A stretch of 44,194 nucleotides of DNA, taken from contig NW_003148193.1 in the NCBI RefSeq assembly GCF_000003605.2, forward strand, positions 1 through 44,194, in the 5' to 3' direction. The DNA comes from Saccoglossus kowalevskii (lineage: Eukaryota; Hemichordata; Enteropneusta; Harrimaniidae). Positions 1 through 11,651 of this stretch are shown here, piece by piece (the first letter of the stretch is position 1; every line of letters begins with the position of its first letter). A program made the translations under genes and the position numbers. The notes beneath the pieces are model-generated. The model had not been told where the DNA came from. It saw only the letters and a list, made by a program, of their open reading frames with translations, and searched no databases.

Positions 1-528
1 CAGTTTAGGTCTGCCTGTATTCACCAGTTTCATCAACCCATTCAGTGACACAGTTTGTATGAAGTTTTCTCATCCCTTCTAAGGCTTGTACAGTTTAGCA
101 CTTATTCTGTGTGGGGCTCTGAAGTTCCTGTATGTTTCTCAAGCAGGACGTCTCGGGTTCTAAAAAGCTTGGCATGGATTCTATGCAGGCTTGCTCAAGG
201 TCCTGTAAATTTTCCAAACCAGTGTGTACGGAATCTGTACCTGATTCAATTCCCACACGGAATTGGTGCAAACTTGTCCGGGGTCCATACAAAAAGAACC
301 ATCTATCCTATATGTTTGCCTCACCGCTGAAAACCACAAACCCAAAACTGACAGCACTGGCCAGACAGACATAGAACATTTAATCAGCTTGGACAATAAC
401 AATTCATATACTTTTCCCCACGTTTCCACTGATATTCGCGACACTCTGAAGGTTGGCTCTGTCAAGAAACGCACCATGAAACTAATAGCGTTGCCCTGGC
501 CAAATCAAGGGTGAACAACTCTCTGGTC
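1..528. other. Left single-copy flank, no supported gene
   Basis: This non-array sequence precedes the first monomer. It holds several short overlapping open frames on both strands (for example 55-330 on plus and 181-477 on minus). None has a recognisable domain, a convincing start context or a splice structure I can defend, and frames of this length are expected by chance. No polyadenylation signal, promoter element or transposon terminus was recognised. The junction with the array is sharp: array identity begins at ACTAGTAATAGG (529). A weak case can be made that GGTCA just before it is a remnant of the monomer's GATCA with three bases lost. Confidence 0.7.
51..290 (+). repeat. Possible degenerate ~40-bp periodicity in left flank
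   Basis: Similar words recur at roughly 40-base spacing: TTCTAAGGCTTGTA at 77, CTCTGAAGTTCCTGTA at 117, TTCTAAAAAGCTTGGCA at 157 and GCTCAAGGTCCTGTA at 193, with a weaker echo near 274. CAGTTT also occurs at 1, 25, 51 and 91. The pattern suggests an old, decayed short tandem repeat next to the young 95-bp array. The match is by eye and weak, so chance is a real alternative. Confidence 0.25.
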
Positions 529-718
529 ACTAGTAATAGGCCAGCAGAGGAAACTACCCGATGACTCTGGACTACTGTAAGTTCCCCTGTCTGCATCTCC
601 GGAGCTGTCCTACTGAGATCAGTACTAGTAATAGGCCAGCAGAGGAAACTACCCCATGACTCTGGACTACTGTAAGTTCCCCTGTCTACATCACCGGAGC
701 TGTCCTACTTAGATCAGT
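529..718 (+). repeat. Left-edge monomers with private variants
   Basis: The first monomer (529-623) carries CATCTCCGG instead of CATCACCGG and CTACTGAGATC instead of CTACTTAGATC. I noticed neither change elsewhere in the array. The second (624-718) has CCCCATGAC and TCTACATC. Apart from these changes the edge copies look like interior ones, so edge decay is mild, which suggests a recently homogenised array or a recently formed boundary. Confidence 0.8.
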
Positions 719-2048
719 ACTAGTAATAGACCAGCAGAGGAAACTACCCGATGACTCTGGACTACTGTAAGTTCCCCTGTCTGCATCACCGGAGCTGTCC
801 TACTTAGATCAGTACTAGTAATAGACCAGCAGAGGAAACTACCTGATGACTCTGGACTACTGTAAGTTCCCCTGTCTGCATCACCGGAGCTGTCCTACTT
901 AGATCAGTACTAATAATAGACCAGCAGAGGAAACTACCCGATGACTCTGGACTACTGTAAGTTCCCCTGTCTGCATCACCGGAGCTGTCCTACTTAGATC
1001 AGTACTAGTAATAGACCAGCAGAGGAAACTACCCGATGACTGTGGACTACTGTAAGTTCCCCTGTCTGCATCACCGGAGCTGTCCTACTTAGATCAGTAC
1101 TAATAATAGGCCAGCAGAGGAAACTACCCGACGACTCTGGACTACTGTAAGTTCCCCTGTCTGCATCACCGGAGCTGTCCTACTTAGATCAGTACTAGTA
1201 ATAGACCAGCAGAGGAAACTACCCGATGACTCTGGACTACTGTAAGTTCCCCTGTCTACATCACCGGAGCTGTCCTACTTAGATCAGTACTAGTAATAGA
1301 CCAGCAGAGGAAACTACCCGATGACTCTGGACTACTGTAAGTTCCCCTGTCTGCATCACCGGAGCTGTCCTACTTAGATCAGTACTAGTAATAGACCAGC
1401 AGAGGAAACTACCCGATGACTCTGGACTACTGTAAGTTCCCCTGTCTGCATCACCGGAGCTGTCCTACTTAGATCAGTACTAGTAATAGACCAGCAGAGG
1501 AAACTACCCGATGACTCTGGACTACTGTAAGTTCCCCTGTCTGCATCACCGGAGCTGTCCTACTTAGATCAGTACTAATAATAGGCCAGCAGAGGAAACT
1601 ACCCGATGACTCTGGACTACTGTAAGTTCCCCTGTCTGCATCACCGGAGCTGTCCTACTTAGATCAGTACTAGTAATAGACCAGCAGAGGAAACTACCCG
1701 ATGACTCTGGACTACTGTAAGTTCCCCTGTCTGCATCACCGGAGCTGTCCTACTTAGATCAGTACTAATAATAGGCCAGCAGAGGAAACTACCCGATGAC
1801 TCTGGACTACTGTAAGTTCCCCTGTCTGCATCACCGGAGCTGTCCTACTTAGATCAGTACTAGTAATAGACCAGCAGAGGAAACTACCCGATGACTCTGG
1901 ACTACTGTAAGTTCCCCTGTCTGCATCACCGGAGCTGTCCTACTTAGATCAGTACTAATAATAGGCCAGCAGAGGAAACTACCCGATGACTCTGGACTAC
2001 TGTAAGTTCCCCTGTCTGCATCACCGGAGCTGTTCTACTTAGATCAGT

Positions 2049-2333
2049 ACTAGTAATAGGCCAGCAGAGGAAACAACCCGATGACTCTGGACTACTGTAA
2101 GTTCCCCTGTCTGCATCACTGGAGCTGTTCTACTTTGATCAGTACTAGTAATAGGCCAGCAGAGGAAACTACCCGACGACTCTGGACTACTGTAAGTTCC
2201 CCTGTCTGCATCACCGGAGCTGTCCTACTTAGATCAGTACTAGTAATAGACCAGCAGAGGAAACTACCCGATGACTCTGGACTACTGTAAGTTCCCCTGT
2301 CTGCATCACCGGAGCTGTCCTACTTAGATCAGT
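2049..2333 (+). repeat. TTTGATC-CGACGAC variant cassette, copy 1
   Basis: The first monomer has AAACAACCC, CACTGG and CTTTGATC; the second has CGACGAC; the third is the ordinary A12 type. The same trio recurs exactly four monomers (380 bp) downstream, so this is a local tandem duplication. Loss of the TAG in TTAGATC followed by CGACGAC opens a 69-codon frame here, which is an incidental effect. Confidence 0.85.
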
Positions 2334-2428
2334 ACTAATAATAGACCAGCAGAGGAAACTACCGGATGACTCTGGACTACTGTAAGTTCCCCTGCCTGCA
2401 TCACCGGAGCTGTTCTACTTAGATCAGT

Positions 2429-2713
2429 ACTAGTAATAGGCCAGCAGAGGAAACAACCCGATGACTCTGGACTACTGTAAGTTCCCCTGTCTGCATCACT
2501 GGAGCTGTTCTACTTTGATCAGTACTAGTAATAGGCCAGCAGAGGAAACTACCCGACGACTCTGGACTACTGTAAGTTCCCCTGTCTGCATCACCGGAGC
2601 TGTCCTACTTAGATCAGTACTAGTAATAGACCAGCAGAGGAAACTACCCGATGACTCTGGACTACTGTAAGTTCCCCTGTCTGCATCACCGGAGCTGTCC
2701 TACTTAGATCAGT
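2429..2713 (+). repeat. TTTGATC-CGACGAC variant cassette, copy 2
   Basis: Three monomers with the same diagnostic changes as 2049-2333, offset by 380 bp (four monomers). The intervening monomer 2334-2428 carries ACCGGATGAC and TGCCTGC. Confidence 0.85.
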
Positions 2714-3188
2714 ACTAGTAATAGGCCAGCAGAGGAAACTACCCGATGACTCTGGACTACTGTAAGTTCCCCTGTCTGCATCACCGGAGCTGTCCTACTT
2801 AGATCAGTACTAGCAATAGACCAGCAGAGGAAACTACCCGATGACTCTGGACTACTGTAAGTTCCCCTGTCTGCATCACCGGAGCTGTCCTACTTAGATC
2901 AGTACTAGTAATAGGCCAGCAGAGAAAACTACCCGATGACTCTGGACTACTGTAAGTTCCCCTGTCTGCATCACCGGAGCTGTCCTACTTAGATCAGTAC
3001 TAGTAATAGGCCAGCAGAGGAAACTACCCGACGACTTTGGACTACTGTAAGTTCCCCTGTCTGCATCACCGGAGCTGTTCTACTTAGATCAGTACTAATA
3101 ATAGGCCAGCAGAGGAAACTACCCGACGACTCTGGACTACTGTAAGTTCCCCTGTCTGCATCACCGGAGCTGTTCTACTTAGATCAGT
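2619..3188 (+). repeat. Six-monomer segment shared with 35024-35593
   Basis: The ordered private variants TAGCAATAGACC (monomer starting 2809), AGAGAAAACT (2904), CGACGACTTTGG (2999) and a TAATAATAGG/CGACGAC monomer (3094) recur in the same order 32,405 bp downstream. That offset is 341 monomers plus the 10 bases of net indels in between. The order of rare markers makes common descent by duplication far likelier than convergence. Confidence 0.85.
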
Positions 3189-3663
3189 ACTAGTAATAGG
3201 CCAGCAGAGGAAACTACCCGAAGACTCTGGACTACTGTAAGTTCCCCTGTCTGCATCACCAGAGCTGTCCTACTTAGATCAGTACTAGTAATAGGCCAGC
3301 AGAGGAAACTACCCGATGACTCTGGACAACTGTAAGTTCCCCTGTCTGCATCACCAGAGCTGTCCTACTTAGATCAGTACTAGTAATAGACCAGCAGAGG
3401 AAACTACCCGACGACTCTGGACTACTGTAAGTTCCCCTGTCTGCATCACCAGAGCTGTTCTATTTAGATCAGTACTAGTAATAGGCCAGCAGAGGAAACT
3501 ACCCGATGACTCTGGACTACTGTAAGTTCCCCTGTCTGCATCACCGGAGCTGTTCTACTTAGATCAGTACTAGTAATAGGCCAGCAGAGGAAACTACCCG
3601 ACGACTCTGGACTACTGTAAGTTCCCCTGTCTGCATCACCGGAGCTGTCCTACTTAGATCAGT

Positions 3664-3951
3664 ACTAGTAATAGACCAGCAGAGGAAACTACCCGATGAC
3701 TCTGGACTACTGTAAGTTCCCTTGTCTGCATCACCGGCGCTGTTCTACTTAGATCAGTACTAGTAATAGGCCAGCAGAGGAAATTACCCGATGACTCTGG
3801 ACTACTGTAAGTTCCCCTGTCTGCATCACCGGAGCTGTCCTACTTAGATCAGTACTAGTAATAGACCAGCAGAGGAAACTACCCGACGACTGTGGACTAC
3901 TGTAAGTTCCCCTGTCTGCATCACCAGAGCTGTTCTACTTAGATCATCAGT
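3664..3951 (+). repeat. CTTGTCTG / AAATTACCC / ATCATCAG cassette, copy 1
   Basis: Three monomers. The first has CCTTGTCTG and CCGGCGCTG, the second AAATTACCC, and the third CGACGACTGTGG, CACCAGAGC and a 3-bp insertion giving GATCATCAG, so it is 98 bp long. The cassette is repeated at 4522 and 5095. Confidence 0.92.
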
Positions 3952-4521
3952 ACTAGTAATAGGCCAGCAGAGGAAACTACCCGATGACTCTGGACTACTG
4001 TAAGTTCCCCTGTCTGCATCACCGGAGCTGTCCTACTTAGATCAGTACTAATAATAGACCAGCAGAGGAAACTACCCGATGACTCTGGACTACTGTAAGT
4101 TCCCCTGTCTGCATCACCGGAGCTGTTCTACTTAGATCAGTACTAGTAATAGGCCAGCAGAGGAAACTACCCGACGACTCTGGACTACTGTAAGTTCCCC
4201 TGTCTGCATCACCGGAGCTGTCCTACTTAGATCAGTACTAGTAATAGACCAGCAGAGGAAACTACCCGATGACTCTGGACTACTGTAAGTTCCCCTGTCT
4301 ACATCACCGGAGCTGTCCTACTTAGATCAGTACTAGTAATAGACCAGCAGAGGAAACTACCCGATGACTCTGGACTACTGTAAGTTCCCCTGTCTGCATC
4401 ACCGGAGCTGTCCTACTTAGATCAGTACTAGTAATAGACCAGCAGAGGAAACTACCCGATGACTCTGGACTACTGTAAGTTCCCCTGTCTGCATCACCGG
4501 AGCTGTCCTACTTAGATCAGT

Positions 4522-4809
4522 ACTAGTAATAGACCAGCAGAGGAAACTACCCGATGACTCTGGACTACTGTAAGTTCCCTTGTCTGCATCACCGGCGCTG
4601 TTCTACTTAGATCAGTACTAGTAATAGGCCAGCAGAGGAAATTACCCGATGACTCTGGACTACTGTAAGTTCCCCTGTCTGCATCACCGGAGCTGTCCTA
4701 CTTAGATCAGTACTAGTAATAGACCAGCAGAGGAAACTACCCGACGACTGTGGACTACTGTAAGTTCCCCTGTCTGCATCACCAGAGCTGTTCTACTTAG
4801 ATCATCAGT
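4522..4809 (+). repeat. CTTGTCTG / AAATTACCC / ATCATCAG cassette, copy 2
   Basis: Same ordered trio of variants as 3664-3951, 858 bp downstream (nine monomers plus the 3-bp insertion). The spacing to the next copy is six monomers plus 3 bp, so the higher-order period is not fixed. Confidence 0.92.
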
Positions 4810-5094
4810 ACTAGTAATAGGCCAGCAGAGGAAACTACCCGATGACTCTGGACTACTGTAAGTTCCCCTGTCTGCATCACCGGAGCTGTCCTACTTAGAT
4901 CAGTACTAATAATAGACCAGCAGAGGAAACTACCCGATGACTCTGGACTACTGTAAGTTCCCCTGTCTGCATCACCGGAGCTGTTCTACTTAGATCAGTA
5001 CTAGTAATAGGCCAGCAGAGGAAACTACCCGACGACTCTGGACTACTGTAAGTTCCCCTGTCTGCATCACCGGAGCTGTCCTACTTAGATCAGT

Positions 5095-5382
5095 ACTAGT
5101 AATAGACCAGCAGAGGAAACTACCCGATGACTCTGGACTACTGTAAGTTCCCTTGTCTGCATCACCGGCGCTGTTCTACTTAGATCAGTACTAGTAATAG
5201 GCCAGCAGAGGAAATTACCCGATGACTCTGGACTACTGTAAGTTCCCCTGTCTGCATCACCGGAGCTGTCCTACTTAGATCAGTACTAGTAATAGACCAG
5301 CAGAGGAAACTACCCGACGACTGTGGACTACTGTAAGTTCCCCTGTCTGCATCACCAGAGCTGTTCTACTTAGATCATCAGT
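5095..5382 (+). repeat. CTTGTCTG / AAATTACCC / ATCATCAG cassette, copy 3
   Basis: Third copy, with the 3-bp insertion at about 5374. It is followed by an ACCGGATGAC monomer instead of the ACCCGATGAC monomer that follows copies 1 and 2. Confidence 0.92.
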
Positions 5383-5857
5383 ACTAGTAATAGGCCAGCA
5401 GAGGAAACTACCGGATGACTCTGGACTACTGTAAGTTCCCCTGTCTGCATCACCGGAGCTGTCCTACTTAGATCAGTACTAATAATAGACCAGCAGAGGA
5501 AACTACCCGATGACTCTGGACTACTGTAAGTTCCCCTGTCTGCATCACCGGAGCTGTCCTACTTAGATCAGTACTAGTAATAGACCAGCAGAGGAAACTA
5601 CCCGATGACTGTGGACTACTGTAAGTTCCCCTGTCTGCATCACCGGAGCTGTCCTACTTAGATCAGTACTAATAATAGGCCAGCAGAGGAAACTACCCGA
5701 TGACTCTGGACTACTGTAAGTTCCCCTGTCTGCATCACCGGAGCTGTCCTACTTAGATCAGTACTAATAATAGGCCAGCAGAGGAAACTACCCGATGACT
5801 CTGGACTACTGTAAGTTCCCCTGTCTGCATCACCGGAGCTGTCCTACTTAGATCAGT

Positions 5858-6617
5858 ACTAGTAATAGACCAGCAGAGGAAACTACCCGATGACTCTGGA
5901 CTACTGTAAGTTCCCCTGTCTGCATCACCGGAGCTGTCCTACTTAGATCAGTACTAATAATAGACCAGCAGAGGAAACTACCCGATGACTCTGGACTACT
6001 GTAAGTTCCCCTGTCTGCATCACCGAAGCTGTCCTACTTAGATCAGTACTAGTAATAGACCAGCAGAGGAAACTACCCGATGACTCTGGACTACTGTAAG
6101 TTCCCCTGTCTGCATCACCGGAGCTGTTCTACTTAGATCAGTACTAATAATAGACCAGCAGAGGAAACTACCCGATGACTCTGGACTACTGTAAGTTCCC
6201 CTGTCTGCATCACCGGAGCTGTCCTACTTAGATCAGTACTAGTAATAGGCCAGCAGAGGAAACTACCCGATGACTCTGGACTACTGTAAGTTCCCCTGTC
6301 TACATCACCGGAGCTGTCCTACTTAGATCAGTACTAGTAATAGACCAGCAGAGGAAACTACCCGATGACTCTGGACTACTGTAAGTTCCCCTGTCTGCAT
6401 CACCGGAGCTGTCCTACTTAGATCAGTACTAGTAATAGACCAGCAGAGGAAACTACCCGATGACTCTGGACTACTGTAAGTTCCCCTGTCTGCATCACCG
6501 GAACTGTTCTACTTAGATCAGTACTAGTAATAGGCCAGCAGAGGAAACTACCCGATGACTCTGGACTACTGTAAGTTCCCCTGTCTGCATCACTGGAGCT
6601 GTTCTACTTTGATCAGT
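5858..6617 (+). repeat. Eight-monomer segment shared with 8328-9087
   Basis: CACCGAAGC, a TTCT/TAATAATAGACC pair, TCTACATC and a CACTGG...CTTTGATC monomer occur in the same order 2,470 bp (26 monomers) downstream. A handful of single-base differences are visible, such as GGAACTG at about 6500 against GGAGCTG at about 8970. Confidence 0.85.
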
Positions 6618-6712
6618 ACTAGTAATAGGCCAGCAGAGGAAACTACCCGACGACTCTGGACTACTGTAAGTTCCCCTGTCTGCATCACCGGAGCTGTCCT
6701 ACTTAGATCAGT
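6523..6712 (+). repeat. TTTGATC-CGACGAC monomer pair
   Basis: CACTGG...CTTTGATC monomer followed by a CGACGAC monomer, as at 2049, but with AAACTACCC in place of AAACAACCC. The chance open frame 6555-6764 results from this pair. Confidence 0.85.
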
Positions 6713-7377
6713 ACTAGTAATAGACCAGCAGAGGAAACTACCCGATGACTCTGGACTACTGTAAGTTCCCCTGTCTGCATCACCGGAGCTGTCCTACTTA
6801 GATCAGTACTAATAATAGACCAGCAGAGGAAACTACCGGATGACTCTGGACTACTGTAAGTTCCCCTGTCTGCATCACCGGAGCTGTCCTACTTAGATCA
6901 GTACTAGTAATAGGCCAGCAGAGGAAACTACCCGATGACTCTGGACTACTGTAAGTTCCCCTGTCTGCATCACCGGAGCTGTCCTACTTAGATCAGTACT
7001 AATAATAGACCAGCAGAGGAAACTACCCGATGACTCTGGACTACTGTAAGTTCCCCTGTCTGCATCACCGGAGCTGTCCTACTTAGATCAGTACTAGTAA
7101 TAGACCAGCAGAGGAAACTACCCGGTGACTCTGGACAACTGTAAGTTCCCCTGTCTGCATCACCGGAGCTGTCCTACTTAGATCAGTACTAATAATAGAC
7201 CAGCAGAGGAAACTACCCGATGACTCTGGACTACTGTAAGTTCCCCTGTCTGCATCACCGGAGCTGTCCTACTTAGATCAGTACTAGTAATAGGCCAGCA
7301 GAGGAAACTACCCGATGACTCTGGACTACTGTAAGTTCCCCTGTCTGCATCACCGGAGCTGTCCTACTTAGATCAGT

Positions 7378-7947
7378 ACTAGTAATAGGCCAGCAGAGGA
7401 AACTACCCGACGACTTTGGACTACTGTAAGTTCCCCTGTCTGCATCACCGGAGCTGTTCCACTTAAATCAGTACTAGTAATAGGCCAGCAGAGGAAACTA
7501 CCCGACGACTCTGGACTACTGTAAGTTACCCTGTCTGCATCACCGGAGCTGTTCTACTTATATCAGTACTAGTAATAGGCCAGCAGAGGAAACTACCCGA
7601 TGACTCTGGACTACTGTAAGTTCCCCTGTCTGCATCACCGGAGCTGTTCTACTTAGATCAGTACTAGTAATAGAACAGCAGAGGAAACTACCCGACGACT
7701 CTGGACTACTGTCAGTTCCTCTGTCTGCATTACCGGAGCTGTTCTACTTAGATCAGTACTAGTAATAGGCCAACAGAGGAAACTACCCGACGACTCTGGA
7801 CTACTGTAAGTTCCCCTGTCTGCATCACCGGAGCTGTTCCACTTAAATCAGTACTAGTAATAGGCCAGCAGAGGAAACTACCCGACGACTCTGGACTACT
7901 GTAAGTTCCCCTGTCTGCATCACCGGAGCTGTTCTACTTATATCAGT
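7378..7947 (+). repeat. m1-m5 variant block, rearranged
   Basis: Order: m1 (GACGACTTTGG, GTTCCACTTAAATC), m2 (GTTACCC, CTTATATC), m3, m4 (TAGAACAGCAG, TGTCAGTTCCTCTG, CATTACCGG), then a monomer that begins as m5 (CCAACAGAGG) but ends as m1 (GTTCCACTTAAATC), then another m2 without GTTACCC. The m5/m1 hybrid (7758-7852) is evidence of exchange within a monomer. Confidence 0.88.
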
Positions 7948-8327
7948 ACTAGTAATAGACCAGCAGAGGAAACTACCCGATGACTCTGGACTACTGTAAG
8001 TTCCCCTGTCTGCATCACCGGAGCTGTCCTACTTAGATCAGTACTAATAATAGGCCAGCAGAGGAAACTACCCGATGACTCTGGACTACTGTAAGTTCCC
8101 CTGTCTGCATCACCGAAGCTGTCCTACTTAGATCAGTACTAGTAATAGACCAGCAGAGGAAACTACCCGATGACTCTGGACTACTGTAAGTTCCCCTGTC
8201 TGCATCACCGGAGCTGTCCTACTTAGATCAGTACTAGTAATAGACCAGCAGAGGAAACTACCCGATGACTCTGGACTACTGTAAGTTCCCCTGTCTGCAT
8301 CACCGGAGCTGTCCTACTTAGATCAGT

Positions 8328-9087
8328 ACTAATAATAGACCAGCAGAGGAAACTACCCGATGACTCTGGACTACTGTAAGTTCCCCTGTCTGCATCACAG
8401 AAGCTGTCCTACTTAGATCAGTACTAATAATAGACCAGCAGAGGAAACTACCCGATGACTCTGGACTACTGTAAGTTCCCCTGTCTGCATCACCGAAGCT
8501 GTCCTACTTAGATCAGTACTAGTAATAGACCAGCAGAGGAAACTACCCGATGACTCTGGACTACTGTAAGTTCCCCTGTCTGCATCACCGGAGCTGTTCT
8601 ACTTAGATCAGTACTAATAATAGACCAGCAGAGGAAACTACCCGATGACTCTGGACTACTGTAAGTTCCCCTGTCTGCATCACCGGAGCTGTCCTACTTA
8701 GATCAGTACTAGTAATAGGCCAGCAGAGGAAACTACCCGATGACTCTGGACTACTGTAAGTTCCCCTGTCTACATCACCGGAGCTGTCCTACTTAGATCA
8801 GTACTAGTAATAGACCAGCAGAGGAAACTACCCGATGACTCTGGACTACTGTAAGTTCCCCTGTCTGCATCACCGGAGCTGTCCTACTTAGATCAGTACT
8901 AGTAATAGACCAGCAGAGGAAACTACCCGATGACTCTGGACTACTGTAAGTTCCCCTGTCTGCATCACCGGAGCTGTTCTACTTAGATCAGTACTAGTAA
9001 TAGGCCAGCAGAGGAAACTACCCGATGACTCTGGACTACTGTAAGTTCCCCTGTCTGCATCACTGGAGCTGTTCTACTTTGATCAGT
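8328..9087 (+). repeat. Eight-monomer segment shared with 5858-6617
   Basis: Duplicate of 5858-6617. The first monomer carries CACAGAAGC. The duplication breaks off at the next monomer, 9088-9181, which carries a one-base deletion and changes to the series shared with 15 kb. Confidence 0.85.
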
Positions 9088-9181
9088 ACTAGTAATAGCC
9101 AGCAGAGGAAACTACCCGATGACTCTGGACTACTGTAAGTTCCCCTGTCTGCATCACCGGAGCTGTCCTACTTAGATCAGT
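9088..9181 (+). repeat. 94-bp monomer with one-base deletion at a domain seam
   Basis: The monomer reads TAGTAATAGCCAGC instead of TAGTAATAGGCCAGC or TAGTAATAGACCAGC. It lies between the segment shared with 5858-6617 (upstream) and the segment shared with 15262-15831 (downstream). Confidence 0.85.
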
Positions 9182-9751
9182 ACTAATAATAGACCAGCAG
9201 AGGAAACTACCCGATGACTCTGGACTACTGTAAGTTCCCCTGTCTGCATCACCGGAGCTGTCCTACTTAGATCAGTACTAGTAATAGACCAGCAGAGGAA
9301 ACTACCCGGTGACTCTGGACTACTGTAAGTTCCCCTGTCTGCATCACCGGAGCTGTCCTACTTAGATCAGTACTAATAATAGACCAGCAGAGGAAACTAC
9401 CCGATAACTCTGGACTACTGTAAGTTCCCCTGTCTGCATCACCGGAGCTGTCCTACTTAGATCAGTACTAATAATAGACCAGCAGACGAAACTACCGGAT
9501 GACTCTGGACTACTGTAAGTTCCCCTGTCTGCATCACCGGAGCTGTCCTACTTAGATCAGTACTAGTAATAGGCCAGCAGAGGAAACTACCCGACGACTT
9601 TGGACTACTGTAAGTTCCCCTGTCTGCATCACCGGAGCTGTTCCACTTAAATCAGTACTAGTAATAGGCCAGCAGAGGAAACTACCCGACGACTCTGGAC
9701 TACTGTAAGTTCCCCTGTCTGCATCACCGGAGCTGTTCTACTTATATCAGT
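9182..9751 (+). repeat. Six-monomer segment shared with 15262-15831
   Basis: Ordered rare markers ACCCGGTGAC, CCGATAACTC, AGCAGACGAA with ACCGGATGAC, then m1 and m2 of the variant block, recur exactly 6,080 bp (64 monomers) downstream. Confidence 0.9.
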
Positions 9752-10321
9752 ACTAGTAATAGGCCAGCAGAGGAAACTACCCGATGACTCTGGACTACTG
9801 TAAGTTCCCCTGTCTGCATCACCGGAGCTGTTCTACTTAGATCAGTACTAGTAATAGAACAGCAGAGGAAACTACCCGACGACTCTGGACTACTGTCAGT
9901 TCCTCTGTCTGCATCACCGGAGCTGTTCTACTTAGATCAGTACTAGTAATAGGCCAACAGAGGAAACTACCCAACGACTCTGGACTACTGTAAGTTCCCC
10001 TGTCTGCATCACCGGAGCTGTTCTACTTAGATCAGTACTAGTAATAGGCCAGCAGAGGAAACTACCCGATGACTCTGGACTACTGTAAGCTCCCCTGTCT
10101 GCATCACCGGAGCTGTTGTACTTAGATCAGTACTAGTAATAGGCCAGCAGAGGAAACTACCCGATGACTCTGGACTACTGTAAGTTCCCCTGTCTGCATC
10201 ACCGGAGCTGTTCTACTTAGATCAGTACTAGTTATAGGCCAGCAGAGGAAACTACCCGACGACTCTGGACTACTGTAAGTTCCCCTGTCTGCATCACCAG
10301 AGCTGTTCTACTTAGATCAGT
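9562..10321 (+). repeat. m1-m8 variant block, complete
   Basis: Eight consecutive monomers: m1 (GACTTTGG, CCACTTAAATC), m2 (CTTATATC), m3 (ordinary T81), m4 (TAGAACAGC, TGTCAGTTCCTCTG), m5 (CCAACAGAGG, CCCAACGAC), m6 (TAAGCTCCCC, GTTGTACTT), m7 (ordinary) and m8 (AGTTATAGG, CGACGAC, CACCAGAGC). This is the reference copy for the other eight occurrences. Confidence 0.93.
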
Positions 10322-11366
10322 ACTAGTAATAGGCCAGCAGAGGAAACTACCCGATGACTCTGGACTACTGTAAGTTCCCCTGTCTGCATCACCGGAGCTG
10401 TCCTACTTAGATCAGTACTAGTAATAGGCCAGCAGAGGAAACTACCCGATGACTCTGGACTACTGTAAGTTCCCCTGTCTGCATCACCGGAGCTGTCCTA
10501 CTTAAATCAGTACTAGTAATAGACCAGCAGAGGAAACTACCCGATGACTCTGGACTACTGTAAGTTCCCCTGTCTGCATCACTGGAGCTGTCCTATTTAG
10601 ATCAGTACTAATAATAGACCAGCAGAGGAAACTATCCGATGACTCTGGACTACTGTAAGTTCCCCTGTCTGCATCACCGGAGCTGTCCTACTTAGATCAG
10701 TACTAATAATAGACCAGCAGAGGAAACTACCCGATGACTCTGGACTACTGTAAGTTCCCCTGTCTGCATCACCGGAGCTGTCCTACTTAGATCAGTACTA
10801 ATAATAGACCAGCAGAGGAAACTACCCGATGACTCTGGACTACTGTAAATTCCCCTGTCTGCATCACCGGAGCTGTCCTACTTAGATCAGTACTAATAAT
10901 AGACCAGCAGAGGAAACTACCCGATGACTCTGGACTACTGTAAGTTCCCCTGTCTGCATCACTGGAGCTGTCCTACTTAGATCAGTACTAGTAATAGACC
11001 AGCAGAGGAAACTACCCGATGACTCTGGACTACTGTAAGTTCCCCTGTCTGCATCACCGGAGCTGTCCTACTTAGATCAGTACTAATAATAGACCAGCAG
11101 AGGAAACTACCCGATGACTCTGGACTACTGTAAGTTCCCCTGTCTGCATCACCGGAGCTGTCCTACTTAGATCAGTACTAGTAATAGGCCAGCAGAGGAA
11201 ACTACCCGATGACTCTGGACTACTGTAAGTTCCCCTGTCTGCATCACCGGAGCTGTTCTACTTAGATCAGTACTAGTAATAGGCCAGCAGAGGAAACTAC
11301 CCGATGACTCTGGACTACTGTAAGTTCCCCTGCCTGCATCACCGGAGCTGTTCTACTTAGATCAGT

Positions 11367-11461
11367 ACTAGTAATAGGCCAGCAGAGGAAACTACCCGAT
11401 GACTCTGGACTACTGTAAGTTCCCCTGTCTGCATCACTGGAGCTGTCCTACTTTGATCAGT
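11367..11461 (+). repeat. CTTTGATC monomer without CGACGAC partner
   Basis: CACTGG and CTTTGATC are present, but with GTCC and AAACTACCC, and the following monomer is GATGAC. It looks like a recombinant or precursor form of the TTTGATC monomer. Confidence 0.75.
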
Positions 11462-11651
11462 ACTAGTAATAGACCAGCAGAGGAAACTACCCGATGACTC
11501 TGGACTACTGTAAGTTCCCCTGTCTGCATCACCGGAGCTGTCCTACTTAGATCAGTACTAATAATAGACCAGCAGAGGAAACTACCCGATGACTCTGGAC
11601 TACTGTAAGTTCCCCTGTCTGCATCACCGGAGCTGTCCTACTTAGATCAGT

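Noticed and set aside
55-330. 91-codon open frame on the plus strand in the left flank
   Set aside because: No recognisable domain, overlapping frames of similar size on both strands, and length within chance expectation for about 500 bases.
181-477. 98-codon open frame on the minus strand in the left flank
   Set aside because: It overlaps plus-strand frames, matches no family I know and has no supporting context.
2081-2290. 69-codon frame repeated thirteen times in the array
   Set aside because: It arises only when a monomer that has lost TAG is followed by one with CGACGAC. The translation is satellite sequence read in shifting phase because 95 is not a multiple of three.
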